Of a DNA stretch of 64,000 nt, positions 37,517-46,405 are shown piece after piece. The DNA is taken from the NCBI GenBank assembly GCA_021775735.1, contig JAJFHG010000038.1, positions 40,213-104,212 on the forward strand, read 5' to 3'. Below the pieces are notes generated by a model. That model saw nothing but the letters and a program-made list of their open reading frames with translations. It was not told the origin of the DNA and ran no database searches. The stretch's first letter is position 1. Each line of letters begins with the position of its first letter. Source of the DNA: Hyphomicrobiaceae bacterium (GTDB lineage: Bacteria > Pseudomonadota > Alphaproteobacteria > Rhizobiales > Hyphomicrobiaceae). The translations under genes were made by a program, and so were the position numbers.

Positions 37517-38524
37517 GTGGATCTGCTAACCCAGGGTGTACTGGGCGGCGCGCTGGCGCTGTCGGTCGCCAAAGAAAAAGAATCGCGAATCGCAGCGGTA
37601 ACAGGTTTTGCTGCCGCGTTACTGGCTGATGCCGATATTTTAATAAGCGCGACCGACGATCCGCTGCTGAACGTCGAATTTCACCGACACTTTACCCACG
37701 CGTTGATATTCATCCCGCTCGGCGCGCTGGTCGCTGCACTGCTGCTTTGGCCGTTGCTGCGTAAACGCCTCGGCTTTAGAAGAATTTACTGGTACGCATT
37801 GCTGGGTTATTCCACCAGCGGGTTACTCGACGCCTGCACCAGTTATGGCACCCATCTGCTGTGGCCGTTCAGCGATACGCGTATCGCCTGGAGCATCATC
37901 GCTATCATCGACCCGATATTTTCACTGTTATTGGTGATTGCGCTGATCCTGGGATTCAAGCACTGCAAACCGGTTCCGGCCCGCTTCGGACTGGCGCTGG
38001 CCGGTGCATATTTGCTACTCGGCCTGTGGCAGCATCAGACCGCATTGCAATCCGCGATCGAACTCGCCGCACAGCGTGGGCACAAGGTAGAACGCATTAT
38101 TGTCAAACCAACGCTGGCAAACCTGGTCCTGTGGCGCTCGGTATACCAGAGCAACGATATGTTCTACGTCGACGCAATCCGGATCGGCCCAGGTCCGAAC
38201 CGAGTCTATCCCGGAGGCTACGCGCGGGCATTCGACCTAGAACGAGAGCTTCCGAAACTGGCAGGGAAATCGGTACTGTCACGCGATATCGTGCGGTTTT
38301 CCAGGCTTGCCAACGGCTACTTAGTTCTTGATCCTGGCCGTGACAACGTATTAATCGATATCCGCTACTCGATGCTGCCAACCAGCATCACCCCGATGTG
38401 GGGCATCGATTTGAGCGTGACGACCACTTCGCAACACGCAAAATTCGAGATTTATCGCGATCGGCCCAACAATGCTCGGGACTTATTTCTCGCCATGCTG
38501 CTTGGGCGTGATTTACCGAATTAA
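37517..38524 (+). CDS. Membrane-bound metal-dependent hydrolase (YdjM family)
   Basis: The protein has 335 residues and starts with GTG. The N-terminal part has the DUF457/YdjM pattern: MDLLTQGVLGGALA, DADI in a membrane helix, and HRHFTHAL, with His and Asp residues that can bind a metal. About five membrane helices follow, then a C-terminal soluble domain with little family information. The gene uses more GC-rich third positions than its neighbours (many CTG, GCG and CGC codons), unlike the operon before it. A long hairpin lies 50 bases downstream. Together with the tRNA gene 1.3 kb away this suggests horizontal transfer. Confidence 0.75.
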   Translation: MDLLTQGVLGGALALSVAKEKESRIAAVTGFAAALLADADILISATDDPLLNVEFHRHFTHALIFIPLGALVAALLLWPLLRKRLGFRRIYWYALLGYSTSGLLDACTSYGTHLLWPFSDTRIAWSIIAIIDPIFSLLLVIALILGFKHCKPVPARFGLALAGAYLLLGLWQHQTALQSAIELAAQRGHKVERIIVKPTLANLVLWRSVYQSNDMFYVDAIRIGPGPNRVYPGGYARAFDLERELPKLAGKSVLSRDIVRFSRLANGYLVLDPGRDNVLIDIRYSMLPTSITPMWGIDLSVTTTSQHAKFEIYRDRPNNARDLFLAMLLGRDLPN

Positions 38525-38575
38525 TTCATTGGATCAGTATCGCAGTGTGCGTGCCAAGCGGTCATGGGGCCGTTC

Positions 38576-38624
38576 ATTGAAACGCACCGTCTCCCTCATC
38601 GTGAGCGTGACGGTGCGTTTCAAT
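38576..38624. repeat. Long perfect hairpin downstream of the YdjM-like gene
   Basis: Perfect 15-bp arms (ATTGAAACGCACCGT at 38576-38590 and its complement at 38610-38624) continue, after a 3-base internal loop, into CTCA/TGAG with a TCG loop. No T run follows on either strand, so it is not a standard terminator. It could be a REP-like element or the scar of a mobile unit. Confidence 0.7.
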
Positions 38625-38927
38625 TGTATCCATATCAACCATCTCTCTGCGATTGAAAAACTAGAAAGTTGGGAGAAGAAAATCTCGATCGAGAACATGC
38701 TGGAATGATGCGGTTGAATAGGCAGATACAAAATATTGGGAAAAAAATAAATGCTCCTCTTGAAACCGCCAGGCGATTTACCATGTGTTTGATCAATACA
38801 GAAATAGCCGAAGTGCGTTTGGGGTCGCGAAGGCATATTTGAACAATAATGGAAAACCCCACGCCTGGCCTAATGCATGATGTCGGCTACCGTAAGGGAC
38901 CCTCATGCACGAGACGGAGAACACAAT
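38625..38927. other. Intergenic region, no gene supported
   Basis: These 303 bases are AT-rich. Overlapping frames on both strands lack ribosome-binding sites and family likeness. I see no RNA gene here. Confidence 0.4.
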
Positions 38928-39050
38928 ATGATCGTGTTCCTCTCACTCGAAGCCAGTCAGCCGTGCGGTATAAGCTACCGCTTGGCCATCGGATGTATTG
39001 TTCATCCAAGTATGGCTTCGGTGTTAGCCGTAATCGTGCGGTTGATCTAA
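38928..39050 (+). CDS. Tiny ORF of 40 residues with own ribosome-binding site and terminator
   Basis: The frame starts with ATG after ACGGAGA at a good distance and codes for a hydrophobic peptide beginning MIVFLSLEASQPCGISYRLA and ending in VLAVIVRLI. The stop lies four bases before a strong terminator hairpin. I know no family for it. It may be a real small membrane peptide or the last part of a lost gene. Confidence 0.4.
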   Translation: MIVFLSLEASQPCGISYRLAIGCIVHPSMASVLAVIVRLI

Positions 39051-39054
39051 AGAG

Positions 39055-39087
39055 AGGGCACCTCGGAAACGGGGTGCCCTTTTCTTT
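39055..39087 (+). terminator. Rho-independent terminator
   Basis: An 8-bp GC-rich stem (AGGGCACC at 39055-39062 with GGTGCCCT at 39073-39080) is followed by TTTCTTT on the plus strand. The only upstream plus-strand candidate within 400 bases is the 40-residue ORF. Confidence 0.8.
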
Positions 39088-39198
39088 GGCAGAAACGAAC
39101 CGTGCAGTGCTCAGGAAACGACTTTTCACTATCCACACGGTCTGCTTGAGAGATGTGCGTAATGTTGCACCATGAGGTGAATAGGCGCTGAAGCGTAT

Positions 39199-39759
39199 TC
39201 AAATCGCATTGAGCCGACCAATAATCTCGTTCGCTAACTTGCGATACCTGAGCGCGTCCCTCTCCGACATCAAACCTCCGCTCCTTTCATGTACAGCGGT
39301 ATTTCCTACGACCCTTAAATCGTCGATCATCGCAGATGTGGGGTGGTCGATTACTCCGTCGCTTCTGAGCAACCTGGTCATAGCCAAAATCGAGTGTTTC
39401 TTTCCGGCAGCAGAGTGGTCGCGCCTTTCCATCAAATCGCCAAGTGCACGCTCAACACCGATCCTTAATTCGATAATCGCCGACCTTGGAGATAGCTTGG
39501 CAAGTTGACTAAAGCGTTCTTCTTCTTCTGGTGTGGGTAGAGCGGCTGGATCGTCTGGCACTGGTGGCAAGTCTTGGGCTTCTTTTTCTGCCTGATCCAA
39601 CCGAAACGATGCTTCCCAGTCCGAATGCTTGACGTGAAAGTGAGGGAGAAGTTCATCAATTTTTTCTCTGAACAACCATACCGCGAAGGCGAAGGCGGCT
39701 GGCCATGCCAAAGCAACCAAGCTGCTAACGATAGAGGCAATGAATTGGAGGATGTCCAT
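39199..39759 (-). CDS. Membrane-anchored HEPN/DUF4145-like protein
   Basis: The protein has 186 residues from the ATG at 39759. It starts with a membrane helix (IASIVSSLVALAWPAAFAFA), has an acidic Pro-rich linker, and ends with a helical domain. That domain carries LRVVGNTAVHE, which resembles the GNxAVH signature of DUF4145 (HEPN-like) proteins. Such domains often belong to defence or toxin-antitoxin systems and may act on RNA. The partner is not evident. It lies 87 bases from tRNA-Arg, on the side where islands usually insert. Confidence 0.6.
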   Translation of the reverse strand: MDILQFIASIVSSLVALAWPAAFAFAVWLFREKIDELLPHFHVKHSDWEASFRLDQAEKEAQDLPPVPDDPAALPTPEEEERFSQLAKLSPRSAIIELRIGVERALGDLMERRDHSAAGKKHSILAMTRLLRSDGVIDHPTSAMIDDLRVVGNTAVHERSGGLMSERDALRYRKLANEIIGRLNAI

Positions 39760-39845
39760 GATCAAATCTCAGAAAAAGGAGTGCCCATGATGTGCCCACG
39801 GGTCTGATCTGCAAAGAAAGAAAACAACTAACCAACTGAAATTGT

Positions 39846-39922
39846 TGGTGACCCCGGCGCGATTCGAACGCGCGACCCTCAGATTAGGAATCTGATGCTC
39901 TATCCGACTGAGCTACGGGGCC
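39846..39922 (-). tRNA. tRNA-Arg (anticodon CCU)
   Basis: The minus strand folds into a full cloverleaf of 77 bases, with the acceptor stem GGCCCCG/CGGGGTC and the anticodon loop TTCCTAA giving CCU (reads AGG). The T-arm is GCGCG-TTCGAAT-CGCGC, and the discriminator A and CCA end are encoded. tRNA-Arg genes are common integration sites. The 3' end faces lower coordinates, toward the atypical genes. Confidence 0.95.
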
Positions 39923-40590
39923 TTAGACCTTACTTCAATGGGTTGCTCATTTGTGGCGACCACCTCATATCTGCCTAGCTATATGCAAGCGACAACGCAA
40001 AGCAAATATAACACTGTTAAAAAAGAAATTAAGAGCAAGACAGCATTTACTCCGAGCTGGGTACAAGGCGCACTTTGACCTACGCGCCAGCGGCACCCGT
40101 CATATCTGATTGTTAGTGATCAAAATTCAATTCGACATCCATTGAAACGCAAGCGCTACACCTGCTCTTTCGTTGCCGGACAGCGGACATTAATTATCAC
40201 CACAATGGCGCCCATTTTGGGCGTACAGTCGCAATAACCTGAAGACTGGCAACACCGACGCTCATATTGATACCCGAGCCGCCAGGATGGTTCCGGTTGC
40301 GGTCATGATCATCTGTAAGCCACATGATCGGCTGCCAAGTAATTTGGTCGCTGCGCGTAGCACATATGATAGCGCGGAGGGACACGTACACTGGTCCTCT
40401 GGCACTGGTCCTCTGGCTTGACATAATTCATCCTGTTTTGAGCACAAAACCGTGTAAATGACGATGGATTACGAGGTCACTCAACATTACAAAGCGTGTA
40501 CAGCTTGCAGTAGATGCATCCATAGTGCATCCTGGCCCGACGTTGTGGGGTTCAACCTCAAAATAGCGCGAGACGCGAGAGAGGAAGGCA
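39923..40590. other. Intergenic region before the formate dehydrogenase genes
   Basis: These 668 bases carry no convincing gene. They hold a 14-bp tandem repeat (40390-40417) directly followed by TTGACA, which could be a -35 element. A TTGTT-N4-ATCAA sequence at 40110-40123 resembles an FNR box but is far from the gene. Confidence 0.45.
40390..40417. repeat. 14-bp tandem duplication upstream of fdh
   Basis: ACTGGTCCTCTGGC occurs twice, back to back. A TTGACA hexamer begins two bases later at 40419. It lies 170 bases upstream of the formate dehydrogenase start and could be a duplicated operator. Confidence 0.55.
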
Positions 40591-42531
40591 ATGCACGATG
40601 ATCAAGTGGGTGCAAAAAGCACCCGCAATGCTGGGACCGACCCATCTCACGCCGGGCTGGCCGAAGCAGGCCTTGAGCCCTGCCGATTGAAAATCGACGG
40701 CAAGACGGTGGTTGCAATGCCTGGCGAGACAATTCTATCGGCAGCCAAGCGCGCAGGCATCGATATCCCAGATATGTGTGCCGACCCACGCATGAAGCCA
40801 ACTGGCGAATGCGAACTGTGCAATGTCGCCGTTGCTGGTCAGACCGATCATGTGAAAGCGTGCATGACACGTGCTGAAGAAGGCATGTCGATTGAGACCG
40901 AAAATTCAAAATTAAAGTCGATGCGCAAGGATCGGCTCAATACCTACCTTTCCGACCACAACGCCTATTGCCAACCGCCGTGCACGGCGGCGTGTCCTGC
41001 GGGAATTGACATTGCAGGTTATATCGATCTCATCCTGCAAAAAGATTACGCTGGCTCAACCGCGCTTATCAAAGAGATGTTGCCGTTGCCGGGCGTGCTT
41101 GGTCGTGTATGTCCGCGCCCTTGTGAAGATCCGTGCAGGCGGATTCAGATTGACGAAAAGCCGGTTGCCATTTGTGCATTGAAACGCTTCGCGGCTGACA
41201 AGGCTGCTGAAAGCGGCAAGCCGACACAGCCTGAACCAAAACCCGATACGGGCAAACGCGTTGCCGTCGTTGGCGCCGGTCCGACAGGCCTTTCTGCGGC
41301 CTACTATCTGGCGCTTCAGGGGCACAAGGTCACGCTGCTTGAATCAGAAAAAAAAGCTGGCGGCATGTTGCGCTTCGGCATTCCGCCCTATCGCCTGCCC
41401 AACTCCGTCCTTGACCAGGAAATAAACGATATCCTGTCGCTCGGCGTTGAGCTCAAGACAGACCAGAAAATGGGCCGCGACTACCAGATCGAAACGCTCA
41501 AAGCCGACGGTTTCGACGCCGTATATCTATCGATTGGCGCCATGGCAGCGAAACCGGCACGCATTCCTGGCGACGACGCGGATGGTGTTATGTCGGCAAT
41601 TAAGTTTCTGGCTGATGTTAACTGGGATGAAACCGTCGAAATCGGCGATCGTGTCATTGTAATTGGCGGCGGTTTCACGGCAGCAGATGCGGTACGCACC
41701 GCACGGCGTGTTGGCGCTTCCGACGTCACGATGATGTACCGGCGCACGCGCAAGGAAATGTCGGCTGCCGCACACGAAATTCACGAATGCGATGTCGAGG
41801 GCATCACGCTCGACCTGCTCACGGCACCTGTTTCGGTCAAGGTCGAGAACGGACGTGTTGTCGGCCTGACCTCACAGCGCATGGAACTCGGTGAACCTGA
41901 CGACAGCGGCAGGCGTCGTCCGGTGCCTATTGAAGGATCGGAGTATTTTACAGCCGCTGATACGATCCTGCTCGCGATTGGCCAGGACGTCGACGTTGCT
42001 GCCCTTAAGGAGGGCGACCTCGGCCTCGACAAGAGATGGGGAACCATCGAGGTCGATGAGGCCACAATGATGACCAACCTGTCTGGTGTTTTCTCCGGTG
42101 GCGATTGCGTCACGGGCGCTGCGACTGTCGTGGAAGGCGTAGGCGCCGGTCGCCTCGGCGCCTTTGCCATCAACGCCTACCTGAACGGTGCTGACGAAGC
42201 TGGAATTGCAGCGGCCATAGTCCAACACAAGCCGAAGTTTTTCGACATCGGCGCCAAGGCCAAATCAAACGCGCCATTGACCGAAATGCCGGTCCTTGAC
42301 GGAGATGGCCGCCTAACAGCGTTTGACAATGCCGGCCACGGCGGCGACGTCGATAACGATCCGGCATTCGCAGAGGTTGAGACTGGGTTTTCAGAAGAAG
42401 AGGCCCAGCGCGAAGCTGGCCGCTGTCTTATGTGCCGCTGCCAGGCGGCTGGTGTCTGTGACTTGCAAAGACTATCTATTGAATACGGTGCTGGAACCAA
42501 GGAATACCTTGGTAAGGAGGCATGGAAATGA
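40591..42531 (+). CDS. Formate dehydrogenase electron-transfer subunit (GltD-like flavoprotein with N-terminal ferredoxin domain)
   Basis: The protein has 646 residues. An N-terminal NuoG-type [2Fe-2S] domain (DMCADPRMKPTGECELC and KACMT) is followed by a Cys-rich segment (CQPPCTAACPAG, CPRPCEDPC). Then comes a glutamate-synthase small-subunit-like oxidoreductase with two Rossmann motifs, VGAGPTGLSAAYYLA for FAD and IGGGFTAADAV for NAD(P)H. A C-terminal CLMCRCQAAGVCDL adds more cluster ligands. It should pass electrons from the molybdenum subunit to NAD(P). Start ATG follows GAGGAAGG. Its stop overlaps the start of the catalytic subunit (ATGA), so the two are translationally coupled. I leave the symbol blank because naming of this form varies. 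Confidence 0.88.
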   Translation: MHDDQVGAKSTRNAGTDPSHAGLAEAGLEPCRLKIDGKTVVAMPGETILSAAKRAGIDIPDMCADPRMKPTGECELCNVAVAGQTDHVKACMTRAEEGMSIETENSKLKSMRKDRLNTYLSDHNAYCQPPCTAACPAGIDIAGYIDLILQKDYAGSTALIKEMLPLPGVLGRVCPRPCEDPCRRIQIDEKPVAICALKRFAADKAAESGKPTQPEPKPDTGKRVAVVGAGPTGLSAAYYLALQGHKVTLLESEKKAGGMLRFGIPPYRLPNSVLDQEINDILSLGVELKTDQKMGRDYQIETLKADGFDAVYLSIGAMAAKPARIPGDDADGVMSAIKFLADVNWDETVEIGDRVIVIGGGFTAADAVRTARRVGASDVTMMYRRTRKEMSAAAHEIHECDVEGITLDLLTAPVSVKVENGRVVGLTSQRMELGEPDDSGRRRPVPIEGSEYFTAADTILLAIGQDVDVAALKEGDLGLDKRWGTIEVDEATMMTNLSGVFSGGDCVTGAATVVEGVGAGRLGAFAINAYLNGADEAGIAAAIVQHKPKFFDIGAKAKSNAPLTEMPVLDGDGRLTAFDNAGHGGDVDNDPAFAEVETGFSEEEAQREAGRCLMCRCQAAGVCDLQRLSIEYGAGTKEYLGKEAWK

Positions 42532-44891
42532 ATGTCATCGAAAAAGTCGAAGAACCCGAGCGCGTAGACGCTGGTCTAGCCGAACCGCTTGTGTCGTGGC
42601 CGTTTTTTCAACTTGAATTTGAAAAATGCATCAAATGCCTGCAATGCGTCCGCATCTGTGACGAAGTCCAACATCGTGAGGTCTACACGGTCGACGAGTC
42701 GGGGTACCCTGTCCTGGTCAGTGGGACCAATGACTTTCGTGACACGGACTGCAACAATTGCGGCCAATGTGTCGGTGTGTGTCCGACAGGGGCATTGGTA
42801 GACTTGTCAGATGTCGGTGCACTGCCGAAGAACTTGCGACAAAAGACAACCACGACCTGCGGCTATTGCGGTGTCGGCTGCGCCATCGAGTTGGAAACGG
42901 AGATGGGGAAGGTTGTCGCCGTCAATCCGTCCAGTGTCTCCGATGCCAACATCGGCAATCTTTGCGTCAAGGGCCGCTTTGGAATGGACTTTATCCATCA
43001 CAAAGATCGCCTAACAACGCCTTTGATGCGCCGCGACGGCAAGGATAGCCCACTCGAACCGGCAACCTGGGACGAAGCCATTGCGTTTACCGCAAAGCGC
43101 CTCAACGAGGTCAAGGCTGAGCATGGTCCACATGCTCTTGCAGGCCTCACTTCAGCGCGCGCCACGAACGAGGATAACTTTGTCTTTCAAAAGATGATCC
43201 GGTGTGCCTTTGCCACCAATAACATCGACCATTGCGCGCGGCTTTGCCATATGGCCTCTGCCGTCGCCTTGAAGAAAGCAGTCGGCTCCAGCGCGCCGTC
43301 GGCATCAAGTCCCGATGTGCGAATGGCGACCGCCTTTATCGTGTGTGGATCAAACACCACCGTAACTCACCCTGTGATCTCAAGTCAGGTGTTCAAGGCC
43401 AAGTACGAAAGTGGTGCAAAAGTCGTTGTCATTGATCCGCGCCGCATTGAGATGGTCGATCACGCCGATGTGTGGCTGCGGCCAAAGAACGGCACAAATG
43501 TCGCCGTCTTAAACGGCATTGCCCGCATCATCTTGAAGGAAGGTCTGGCCAACGACGACTTCATCTCCGAGCGCACCGAGAATTGGCAGACCTATATCAA
43601 GAGCCTCGAGAAATACACGCCAGACTATGTTGAAGAGGTTTCTGGTGTGCCAAAAGACCGGCTGCGCGAAGCCGCTTTGATGTACGGCAAGGCAGAGCGC
43701 GGCATGCTGTTGTGGGGCATGGGTATCACCCAGCACCTAACTGGCGTTGACGGCGCCCTTGCCATGGCCAATCTGTCATTAATCACCGGTCACGTTGGCC
43801 GTCCCGGCACTGGCTTCATTCCTTTGCGTGGCCAATCCAACGTGCAGGGCTGCTCCGACATGCAAGGTCAGCACAATAATCTGCCGGGCTATTTTGACAT
43901 CAAAGATCCTGAAGACCGGGCCCTCTTCGAGAAGGCCTGGGGCGTGCCGATGCCGGACAATGACTATCTAACCGTCGTCGAGATGGAGGAGGGTGCCTGC
44001 CACGGCGACATCAAGGCTATGTTCATCATGGGCGAAAACCCTATGGGTTCAAGCCCCGACATCAGTGAAGTCGAGCAGGGTCTGAAAAAACTGGATTTCT
44101 TCGTCGTCCAAGATCTCTTCCTATCGGAGACCGCGGAACTTGCCGACGTGGTGTTCCCAGCGGCTAGCTTCGCGGAAAAAGATGGCACGTTTACCAATAC
44201 TGAGCGGCGCGTACAGTTGGTGCGCAAAGCCGTCGAGCCTCCTGGAGAAGCCAAAGCCGATTGGGAGATCATCTGCGAGGTCTCAACCGCCATGGGCTAC
44301 CCCATGAGTTACAATAACGCCGCGGAAATCATGGAGGAAATCGCATCCATAGTGCCCTCCTACGCGGGGATTCGCCACGACCGGCTTGACGGCAGCGGCC
44401 TGCAATGGCCATGCTTAGACACCGATCACCCCGGCACACGTTTCCTTTATGAGGACAGCTTCCCGACATCTTCAGGCAAGGGCCTATTTCATGTCGTCAA
44501 GCAAAATGATGTTGGCGTCGATATACCTGATGACCTCTACCCGTTAAACCTCAACTCAGGTCGCCTGCTCGAACACTATCACACCGGCACCATGTCGCGT
44601 CGTTCGCGCGGGCTTCACCACATGCGACCCGAAGGCGAAGTTGAAGTGCACCCTGAAGATGCGCGCCGTTATGATCTGGAGGACGGCTGCATGGGACGGA
44701 TCGTCACCAAGCGCGGTTCGGTGGAGGTCAAGATCCTTGTGACCGAAAAGACCCCGGAGGGCGCGATTTTCTACCCGTTCCACTTCGCAGAGGCGCCAGC
44801 CAACCGGCTTATTGCTGGCACGTTCGACAAGGCGTCTCAAACGCCAGCCTACAAGCGGACAGCAGCGCGCCTAGAGCCTATTAATGCTTAG
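42528..44891 (+). CDS. fdhA: Formate dehydrogenase catalytic (molybdopterin) subunit
   Basis: This subunit oxidises formate to CO2 in the cytoplasm. It has 787 residues from the ATG at 42528, with GGAGG seven bases upstream; an ATG two codons earlier is also possible. Two N-terminal [4Fe-4S] ferredoxin motifs (Cys34-44, Cys75-85) precede the catalytic-domain cluster CGYCGVGC at 111-118 with Cys146. The Mo/W ligand is Cys240 in HCARLCHMAS, so no selenocysteine is needed. The C-terminal cofactor domain contains LNSGRLLEHYHTGTMSRRS, as in NAD-linked formate dehydrogenases. No signal peptide. It pairs with the upstream flavoprotein. With fhs it sets the balance between formate oxidation and assimilation. 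Confidence 0.94.
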   Translation: MNVIEKVEEPERVDAGLAEPLVSWPFFQLEFEKCIKCLQCVRICDEVQHREVYTVDESGYPVLVSGTNDFRDTDCNNCGQCVGVCPTGALVDLSDVGALPKNLRQKTTTTCGYCGVGCAIELETEMGKVVAVNPSSVSDANIGNLCVKGRFGMDFIHHKDRLTTPLMRRDGKDSPLEPATWDEAIAFTAKRLNEVKAEHGPHALAGLTSARATNEDNFVFQKMIRCAFATNNIDHCARLCHMASAVALKKAVGSSAPSASSPDVRMATAFIVCGSNTTVTHPVISSQVFKAKYESGAKVVVIDPRRIEMVDHADVWLRPKNGTNVAVLNGIARIILKEGLANDDFISERTENWQTYIKSLEKYTPDYVEEVSGVPKDRLREAALMYGKAERGMLLWGMGITQHLTGVDGALAMANLSLITGHVGRPGTGFIPLRGQSNVQGCSDMQGQHNNLPGYFDIKDPEDRALFEKAWGVPMPDNDYLTVVEMEEGACHGDIKAMFIMGENPMGSSPDISEVEQGLKKLDFFVVQDLFLSETAELADVVFPAASFAEKDGTFTNTERRVQLVRKAVEPPGEAKADWEIICEVSTAMGYPMSYNNAAEIMEEIASIVPSYAGIRHDRLDGSGLQWPCLDTDHPGTRFLYEDSFPTSSGKGLFHVVKQNDVGVDIPDDLYPLNLNSGRLLEHYHTGTMSRRSRGLHHMRPEGEVEVHPEDARRYDLEDGCMGRIVTKRGSVEVKILVTEKTPEGAIFYPFHFAEAPANRLIAGTFDKASQTPAYKRTAARLEPINA

Positions 44892-45008
44892 CAGGTGGTT
44901 TGTTTATATCTCAGACGGTTTGGCTTTTTGTTCGACGCGCGTTTAACTTTAGCGCGCCTAATTGGGCTGCACTCCAGCACAAGTCACTTCCAAACAGATG
45001 GCGGGAAA

Positions 45009-45031
45009 GCAGAGACACTCATAGTCTCTGC
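45009..45031. terminator. Bidirectional hairpin between fdhA and the AICARFT-like gene
   Basis: An 8-bp perfect stem (GCAGAGAC, 45009-45016, with 45024-45031) and a 7-base loop lie between two convergent genes. ATTTGTCTTGTCT follows on the plus strand and TTTCCC on the minus strand, so it may end both transcripts. Confidence 0.6.
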
Positions 45032-45046
45032 ATTTGTCTTGTCTAT

Positions 45047-46060
45047 CTAGTGGCCGGCGAACACCCGTCCCTCTGAATCCGGGACTGTATGCACAATGAC
45101 GTCACCGAAACTTTTTGCGTGTTCAGCTACAGCAGCATCATTTGCTGAGCCCCGTGTTGCAAAGATAGCCCGAACTTTCTTGCGGGCAAGCGCATCAATC
45201 CCATCCGCGAATGCGAAAAATGAATCACTCACAACTGCCGCTCCGGCGAGTTCGGATGCGCGCCCACGACCAGGCCGGTTGGCCTGGAATATAGCCAATT
45301 CGCAGGCATCCATTGTACACGGCTGACCGATGGCGTTTGTAACGAGTTTGCCATCCTTAGCTGCTGTAATGCAGTTGCTATCGCTGGTCGCACAAACGCC
45401 CCAAGCCAGGCACATGTCCTCAATCAGACTCTGATCCCACTCCTTTGGAAAGCTTGGAACGTAAACGCTAGACGACTGGTTCAGTGTCGCCCCGCGTATG
45501 CTGCGGGTTTGCTGTAACGGGCCAATTGATTTGAGCCCAACATCAGCAAGTGCTGGATTAACGGCGGCACGACACGTCCCGCTCTTCCGCTTGAAAAATG
45601 CAGCTCCGATCTCCTCAATCATCGGTGTAACGATACCCGAAAACGGCCGTTGCGCCGGCATCCACTGGCGCAAACAAATAGCGACCTCATTTGGCAATGC
45701 TACGTTTGTCACAAGAAGCGATCCATACGACGCGCGATAGTTTGTGTTGATGGCATGGCTCATCACTTCGTCCGTCGATCCGTACGACGCACCACAGGCA
45801 TTTCCGTGCTGCACCAAAATACAAATTTTTGGCACGGACCCAAGGTTAGCCTCAAAGGCAGCGGCAACGTTGGTCAACGCATCAAGACCGCGCGATAGAT
45901 TTGTCAGGTAGACCCAGCCCATGGAGTCCGCATGATCCGTCAGCGGCTCTCCTGAGGCGGTTGTAAATTGAGTAAGGGAAAGCGGGTCGCTAGACCTCTC
46001 GTCAATGACGAGAAACCCGGGCTGGTGCGGGTTTTCACCATGCTTCAACGAACTTTTCAT
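45047..46060 (-). CDS. Stand-alone AICAR transformylase-like protein (PurH C-terminal domain)
   Basis: The protein has 337 residues and matches only the formyltransferase half of PurH. Hallmarks are KHGENPHQPG at the start, HGNACGAS in the middle, and a C-terminal DSFFAFADGIDAL followed by IFATRGSANDAAV. The inosine cyclohydrolase half is absent. PurH has an essential Lys-His pair in KHTNPCG; here it reads QHGNACG, so the Lys is Gln while the His is kept. It may act on a different acceptor with 10-formyl-THF or formyl phosphate, or be non-catalytic. It converges on the formate dehydrogenase genes and follows the NtrC gene on the same strand at 345 bases. ATG at 46060 is preferred over a TTG at 46102. 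Confidence 0.78.
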   Translation of the reverse strand: MKSSLKHGENPHQPGFLVIDERSSDPLSLTQFTTASGEPLTDHADSMGWVYLTNLSRGLDALTNVAAAFEANLGSVPKICILVQHGNACGASYGSTDEVMSHAINTNYRASYGSLLVTNVALPNEVAICLRQWMPAQRPFSGIVTPMIEEIGAAFFKRKSGTCRAAVNPALADVGLKSIGPLQQTRSIRGATLNQSSSVYVPSFPKEWDQSLIEDMCLAWGVCATSDSNCITAAKDGKLVTNAIGQPCTMDACELAIFQANRPGRGRASELAGAAVVSDSFFAFADGIDALARKKVRAIFATRGSANDAAVAEHAKSFGDVIVHTVPDSEGRVFAGH

Positions 46061-46405
46061 CGGTGGTCCCAATCCTGTTTCAGACGGTAGCGCCGCGGTC
46101 AAGAATAATACCCAATATCAGATCTACATCAACGATCTTGGAAAACTGTGGAGATCATTCTTAAAAAAACGCTATGAGCGCAGAAACTACGAAGATTGTA
46201 CGATCAAAACCCAGATAATACTAGCCCTTTTGGATGTTTGATCGCGTGAGACCACGCAGCTTGGGCCGGTGTTTCTACACCATGCATGTCCACAAGATGG
46301 TTTGATCAAATCCATTGTGTCGTTGGATGCGACTGTATTTGCGTAGCCCCGTGTTGATGACAGTTTGTGTCATGCCCACGAAATATTGGCCCACCAAAAA
46401 TTGGG
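46061..46405. other. Intergenic region between the NtrC and AICARFT-like genes
   Basis: These 345 bases hold no gene I can support. An ATGACA-N5-TGTCAT dyad at 46357-46373 is a loose relative of the palindromes at 57.9 kb. No sigma-54 element is visible. Confidence 0.4.

Noticed and set aside
37470..39845. attL/attR pair for an element inserted at tRNA-Arg
   Set aside because: Reading by eye I found no second copy of the tRNA 3' end and no integrase gene.
40110..40123. TTGTT-N4-ATCAA as an FNR box for the formate dehydrogenase genes
   Set aside because: It is about 470 bases before the start codon and has one mismatch; a chance match is likely.
40487..40909. 140-codon minus-strand frame over the start of the formate dehydrogenase flavoprotein gene
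   Set aside because: It is antisense to a clearly recognised gene and has no domain features.
46357..46373. ATGACA-N5-TGTCAT as a third activator site upstream of the AICARFT-like gene
   Set aside because: Spacer length differs from the twin palindromes (5 against 3 bases), and no sigma-54 promoter lies nearby.
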